Below, piece after piece: positions 59,902-64,000 of a stretch of 64,000 nt of DNA. The stretch's first letter is position 1. The number at the start of each line of letters is the position of its first letter. The notes below the pieces were generated by a model. That model saw nothing but the letters and a program-made list of their open reading frames with translations, was not told the origin of the DNA and searched no databases. Location: the NCBI RefSeq assembly GCF_900110375.1, contig NZ_FODN01000006.1:171028-235027 (forward strand), in the 5' to 3' direction. Both the position numbers and the translations under genes were made by a program. Origin of the DNA: Flavobacterium sinopsychrotolerans (GTDB lineage: Bacteria; Bacteroidota; Bacteroidia; Flavobacteriales; Flavobacteriaceae).

Positions 59902-62900
59902 ATGAAAAACTCTACCCACTTAAAAAATGTTTTTTTTAAAACTTTATTGCTTTTCATTTGTTTTTATTCTACTCAAGCACAGGTTTGTGGGACACCCGGA
60001 GCTGATGGACCTGTTGCGATATCAAATTCTATAAATACGTATTATCCAGTTGGAGGTAATATAACTTTAAATGCAGGAGCTCAATCCATAGTATTGGGGG
60101 CGGTACCACCAACAGATATTTATAATAATAGTTTTGGTTCAAATCAAATTTCTACAGGAGATTTGATCTTGATTATACAAATGCAGGATGCAGAAATAAA
60201 TTACAGTAACAGTACTAGTTATGGTTCAGGAACTGCGACTAGTAGTCCTGATAATTTGGGAGGTACAGGATTTACAAGTCTTGGAAATACGGGTGTTTTT
60301 GAATATGTTATTGCTGTAAATAGTGTGCCTCTTACAGGGGGGAATTTTACGTTTAAGGGAACTGGTACTGGTGGTGGAGTTCTTAATAGTTTTTATAATG
60401 CTGCTGCAACGACTACACGAGGTAAGAGAACATTTCAAATTGTAAGAGTACCTCAATATTCTAATTTAACCTTAACTTCAAATATAACGACTCCGCCTTT
60501 TAATGGTTCTACAGGTGGAGTTATAGCTTTTAATGTTTCCGGTACGTTCAATTTTGCTGGATTTAAGATTGATGGAACTGCAAGGGGTTTTAGAGGAGGT
60601 TATAGTCCTCAAGCTGCCTCAAATGCTAATAATTCGACAACTTATGTGGGCAATGCCTCAAATACGGCTATTTCCGGAAAAGGAGAAGGAATGGCGGGTA
60701 CGCCTAGGTATATGTGGGATGGTTATAATCAGGTAGATAATGGTGTTGAAGGAATGCCGGGGGGATCTTCTGGTAGAGGGGCTCCTGCTAATGCCGGTGG
60801 AGGCGGTAACGATCATAACGCCGGAGGTGGTGGTGGTGGTAATGGTGGCTACGGTGGTTTAGGAGGCTTGGGTTGGCAAGGCGGCGGCGGTAGCCTTTCT
60901 CCATTGACAGGAGGAGGAAGACCTGGTTTTAGGTCTTATCTTACGACTACTCCATTCCCAAGGATTATTATGGGCGGCGGCGGTGGTGCTGGTGATGCTA
61001 ATAATGCTTCTACAGGTGTAAAAGGTGGTGTTGGAGGAGCAATAATTCTTATTAACGCGGGTACTGTTCAGGGAAGCGGCTCTATTTTGGCTAATGGAGG
61101 AAAAGGAGCGCCGGGTGCTTTTTCAGGCTCACCTGATGGAGCTGGAGGAGGAGGAGCCGGAGGAACGGTATTATTGAATATTGCTAATAATAGTACGGCA
61201 ACTATTGCTATCGAGGCAAAAGGAGGAGATGGAGGAAATACAGAAAATGATAGCGGTGCTGTATTGCCACATGGCCCTGGTGGTGGTGGTGGTGGTGGAA
61301 TTATTAGTCATAATCTTTCGGGTACGGTAACAATCAATGCTAACGTAACTAAAGGTTTGGCTGGTAAATCAAATGCAGGAAACGGAAATTCTCACGGTGC
61401 TATAGATGGAACGGACGGTTATGTATCAACTTTTGTTACTAGTGATATACCGCCAAATCTTCAGATTAATTCAAATTGTTTCCCCTCTCTTGATACCAAA
61501 GTAAAATCGTTGTCAACGACTGCTATTTGCAGTTCGATTGATGAAACGGTTTCTTATGAGATCGAGATAAAAAATACAGGAAGCGGTAATGCTGCAGATG
61601 TTGTCCTGAACTTTCTTTTTCCGTCAGGTATCGGATTCGATTCTGCTACGGCGACTTATTCGATTGAGGCTTCAGGACCTACAGGGGCTTTAACGAATAC
61701 GAATACGGCCAATAATCCCGTATTTGGCAGTTTTAATATTGCTAAAAATGGAGTAGTTACCATAACCTTAGTAGGAAAAATAACGGGGACACTTGCTGCC
61801 GGGACTTACAATTCTAGCGCACAGGCTTTATACCTTGATCCGACCCGCACAACTGCTAATTCGAACAGAAAAATAACGGCATTCACAAATGCCTATGGTG
61901 GAGCAAATACAAAATATGAAGGAGCCAGTCAGGCTAATGTCCCGGGAACAAATTTTGATGGTTCCATCTCAACTGTTGATAATGTAACAATTGTATCTTT
62001 GCCGGGAACACCGACAACTACTGTAACGCAGCCAACTTGTACTACTTCAACAGGAACTATAATGGTAGCTGCTCCTGCAAATGGTTCAGGGATAAGTTAT
62101 ACCTTAAAAGGAACCAGTCCGGTAACGGCATCAATAAGCAATGCAATAGGTAATTTTTCTAACCTGGTAGCAGGTACTTATGAAGTGACAACCACGAATG
62201 CAAATGGATGTACTTCGCTTGCAACTACCAAAACAATTAATACTGTTGCTGGAGCACCAACCACCACAGGGGTTTCTATTTGTATAGGTGAATCTGGATC
62301 GTTAACGGCCTCGGACGCATGTGGTTCAGCTGCTCAGAATGCTCTAACGGCTTCGGGTACAGGAGGGAAGTCTAATGATGTAACTTATGGAGGGCTAGGG
62401 AATACAAATATTTTAGTGAATTTCCCAACTTTGCCTAATGGTGCTCTTGTAACAAGTACTGTTACAACTATTACGTTTGAGTCTAATGGTAACTCTTGGC
62501 GAAATGAATTGATGGTTAGAGTAACTCCTCCAATAACAGTAGGTGTTATGCAATCTAATTTGCAACCTTCTATGTTAGGTTCTAAAGGAACCGTGACTAA
62601 TGCTTCTTTCGGTACTTGGGGAACAGGTAATCCATCGGGAAATTGGCTATTTGAGTTTAGAGAAACTTTTGATGATGGACCAAATCCTGATGCTGATATT
62701 TCAGATATAACTATTACAGTCAATTATACATTTCCAGGTTCCATAGAGTGGTATTCAGTAGCTAGCAATGGCTCTGTATTGGGTACTGGTTTGTCATTTA
62801 ATCCGGTTGGGGTTGCTGGTTCAGGTTTGTCAAATACAAATTCTGCAGGGACAACTACTTATTATGCGGCTTGTGCCGGTTCAACTTGTAGAACGGCGAC

Positions 62901-64000
62901 TAATTTTGTCATTATTGCAAAGCCAACCATTACGGGAACAAGCCCGGCATCAAGATGTGATGCAGGAGCGGTTACTCTGGGTGCTGCGACATCATCAGGA
63001 ACCATAAACTGGTATGATGTTGCTTCGGGAGGAAGTTCATTGGCAACAGGAACGAGTTTTACTATGCCAAGCTTATCTGCAACTAAGATATATTATGTTG
63101 ATGCAACTGATAATGGCTGTACAACCACAAGCAGAACTGCGGTTACAGCTACGGTAAATACTAGTCCAACAATCACCTCGACAACAGAAGCTTCAAGATG
63201 TAGTACAGGGACGTTAACTTTGATCGCCTCAGCATCATCAGGAACAATTAACTGGTATGCTGATCCTGTAGGAGGAAGTTCATTGGCAACAGGAGCGAGT
63301 TTTACCACACCCAGCCTATCTGCATCTACAACCTATTATGTAGGAGCCACCACGACTGCCGGATGTAGTTCAGTATCAAGAATTGCTGTTGCCGCCGTTG
63401 TAAATACAGCTTCGACAATTGCATTGACCAGCGGAACACAAAATCCGACAGTATGTACTGGAACGGCAATCACAACTACGGTTTATACTTTTGGGGGTAG
63501 CGCTACTAATGCTACGGTAACAAATTTACCAGCAGGCTTAGCATCAGCTGTAAATACAACAGCCAAGACAGTAACGATTAGTGGTATTCCAACAGTAAAT
63601 GGTGTATATACAATAACAACAGTCGGTCATACATCACCTTGTACGGCAGCTACAATTAACGGAACAGTAACAGTAAGTGCACCAATCGCCCAAACAGTAA
63701 CCGGAACCAATACGGTTTGTATCGGAAGTACAACCACTTTCACGAGTACCACGTCAGGAGGAACTTGGAGCAGTGCAACCCCAGCAGTAGCTACAGTTAA
63801 TGCAGTTACAGGAGTTGTAACCGGAGGTACAGCAGGAAGTAGCGTAATCAATTATAGCGTCACCACAGCAGGAGGTTGTGTCAATACAGGATCTCAAACA
63901 GTAACAGTAAGTGCGCCAATCGCCCAAACAGTAACCGGAACCAATACGGTTTGTATCGGAAGTACAACCACTTTCACGAGTACCACTTCAGGAGGAACTT
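59902..64000 (+). CDS. Giant secreted adhesin with Ig-like repeats, C-terminus beyond window
   Basis: The frame is open from the ATG at 59902 to the end (1366 codons, no stop), so it is partial. A signal peptide covers about 1-27 (ending STQAQ). Residues about 28-285 are beta-rich. About 286-470 is strongly glycine-rich (GGGGGAGDANN, GPGGGGGGGIIS). About 530-650 is DUF11-like (VSYEIEIKNTGSGNAADVVL). About 826-943 resembles a P-domain/proprotein-convertase domain (WGTGNPSGNWLFEFRETFDD). Two Ig-like domains follow at about 1010-1165 (GTINWYDVASGGSSLATGTS type). BIG_2-like 78-residue repeats start at 1255. It resembles SprB and other type IX-secreted adhesins of gliding flavobacteria; a C-terminal sorting domain should lie outside the window. 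Confidence 0.88.
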   Translation, partial: MKNSTHLKNVFFKTLLLFICFYSTQAQVCGTPGADGPVAISNSINTYYPVGGNITLNAGAQSIVLGAVPPTDIYNNSFGSNQISTGDLILIIQMQDAEINYSNSTSYGSGTATSSPDNLGGTGFTSLGNTGVFEYVIAVNSVPLTGGNFTFKGTGTGGGVLNSFYNAAATTTRGKRTFQIVRVPQYSNLTLTSNITTPPFNGSTGGVIAFNVSGTFNFAGFKIDGTARGFRGGYSPQAASNANNSTTYVGNASNTAISGKGEGMAGTPRYMWDGYNQVDNGVEGMPGGSSGRGAPANAGGGGNDHNAGGGGGGNGGYGGLGGLGWQGGGGSLSPLTGGGRPGFRSYLTTTPFPRIIMGGGGGAGDANNASTGVKGGVGGAIILINAGTVQGSGSILANGGKGAPGAFSGSPDGAGGGGAGGTVLLNIANNSTATIAIEAKGGDGGNTENDSGAVLPHGPGGGGGGGIISHNLSGTVTINANVTKGLAGKSNAGNGNSHGAIDGTDGYVSTFVTSDIPPNLQINSNCFPSLDTKVKSLSTTAICSSIDETVSYEIEIKNTGSGNAADVVLNFLFPSGIGFDSATATYSIEASGPTGALTNTNTANNPVFGSFNIAKNGVVTITLVGKITGTLAAGTYNSSAQALYLDPTRTTANSNRKITAFTNAYGGANTKYEGASQANVPGTNFDGSISTVDNVTIVSLPGTPTTTVTQPTCTTSTGTIMVAAPANGSGISYTLKGTSPVTASISNAIGNFSNLVAGTYEVTTTNANGCTSLATTKTINTVAGAPTTTGVSICIGESGSLTASDACGSAAQNALTASGTGGKSNDVTYGGLGNTNILVNFPTLPNGALVTSTVTTITFESNGNSWRNELMVRVTPPITVGVMQSNLQPSMLGSKGTVTNASFGTWGTGNPSGNWLFEFRETFDDGPNPDADISDITITVNYTFPGSIEWYSVASNGSVLGTGLSFNPVGVAGSGLSNTNSAGTTTYYAACAGSTCRTATNFVIIAKPTITGTSPASRCDAGAVTLGAATSSGTINWYDVASGGSSLATGTSFTMPSLSATKIYYVDATDNGCTTTSRTAVTATVNTSPTITSTTEASRCSTGTLTLIASASSGTINWYADPVGGSSLATGASFTTPSLSASTTYYVGATTTAGCSSVSRIAVAAVVNTASTIALTSGTQNPTVCTGTAITTTVYTFGGSATNATVTNLPAGLASAVNTTAKTVTISGIPTVNGVYTITTVGHTSPCTAATINGTVTVSAPIAQTVTGTNTVCIGSTTTFTSTTSGGTWSSATPAVATVNAVTGVVTGGTAGSSVINYSVTTAGGCVNTGSQTVTVSAPIAQTVTGTNTVCIGSTTTFTSTTSGGT
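63664..64000 (+). repeat. 234-bp tandem repeat in the adhesin gene, second copy truncated
   Basis: Unit one is 63664-63897; the next begins at 63898 and is cut by the window end after 103 bp. Those 103 bp differ from unit one by two substitutions. The unit encodes 78 residues (VTVSAPIAQTVTGTNTVCIG ...). More copies are likely downstream. Confidence 0.85.

Noticed and set aside
62385..63851. Several minus-strand frames in the adhesin region
   Set aside because: Their valine/threonine-rich translations are shadows of the Thr/Ser-rich adhesin repeats, and they lack starts with any context.
1..64000. CRISPR arrays, prophage genes, restriction or toxin-antitoxin modules
   Set aside because: No regularly spaced short repeats and no recognisable cas, phage structural, nuclease or toxin genes were seen.

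Overview
The window looks like chromosomal DNA of a Flavobacterium-type member of the Bacteroidota. It is AT-rich and genes lack Shine-Dalgarno sequences. Many genes are instead preceded by the Bacteroidota -7 box TAnnTTTG. The content fits as well: Rho with a long N-terminal insert, RibB fused to a dead GTP cyclohydrolase II domain, DUF4293 and DUF6952 proteins, a C-terminally open SprB-like adhesin, and 82-bp palindromic intergenic repeats that I recognise from Flavobacterium genomes. Family names come from reading the protein sequences; no database was searched.

Layout. 1-4.7 kb: a lipoprotein cut by the window edge, a fasciclin lipoprotein, a ChaA-type Ca2+/H+ antiporter, and a lone DUF6414-like gene bracketed by short inverted repeats. 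5-12.2 kb: cysteine synthesis (cysE-cysM), an orphan PchR-like sensor protein without its DNA-binding domain, lpdA, an ABC exporter and truA, with palindromic repeats between genes. 12.4-15.4 kb: a phosphoesterase and a NarL-type two-component system. 15.5-25.6 kb: DUF4293, rho, rsmB, kup, an exported protein with a 66-bp tandem repeat, a BNR-repeat lipoprotein and a DUF389 membrane protein. 25.6-29.6 kb: an arsenic operon (arsR, DUF6428, arsenate-reductase-like phosphatase, ACR3, ArsO-like flavoprotein) with a palindromic operator candidate. 29.7-36.5 kb: a CoA-transferase, then an AraC regulator and a TolC-HlyD-MFS efflux operon. 36.6-39 kb: an acidic protein with a stand-alone LigD 3'-phosphoesterase, a decayed IS3 fragment and tRNA-Ser(UGA).

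39.1-47.5 kb holds two minus-strand operons. The first, tpx-dgkA-ftsK-lolA-lptF/G-ribB, covers envelope and lipid transport, chromosome segregation and riboflavin synthesis. The second is peroxiredoxin-thioredoxin-DUF6952. 47.5-53.8 kb is a peptidoglycan recycling neighbourhood: NagZ, an AmpG-like permease, a DigH-like GHL10 hydrolase and AnmK. 54-59.2 kb: a fused FAD/Fe-S 2-hydroxyacid dehydrogenase and an amino-acid permease. 59.9 kb to the end is a very large secreted adhesin that runs off the window and contains nearly identical 234-bp repeats.

I found no CRISPR array, intact insertion sequence, prophage or obvious defence island. The most unusual items are the DUF6414-like gene between inverted repeats, the palindromic repeat that supplies truA's stop codon, the RibB protein with a metal-site-less second domain, the DigH-like enzyme grouped with muropeptide recycling genes, and the repeat-rich adhesin.
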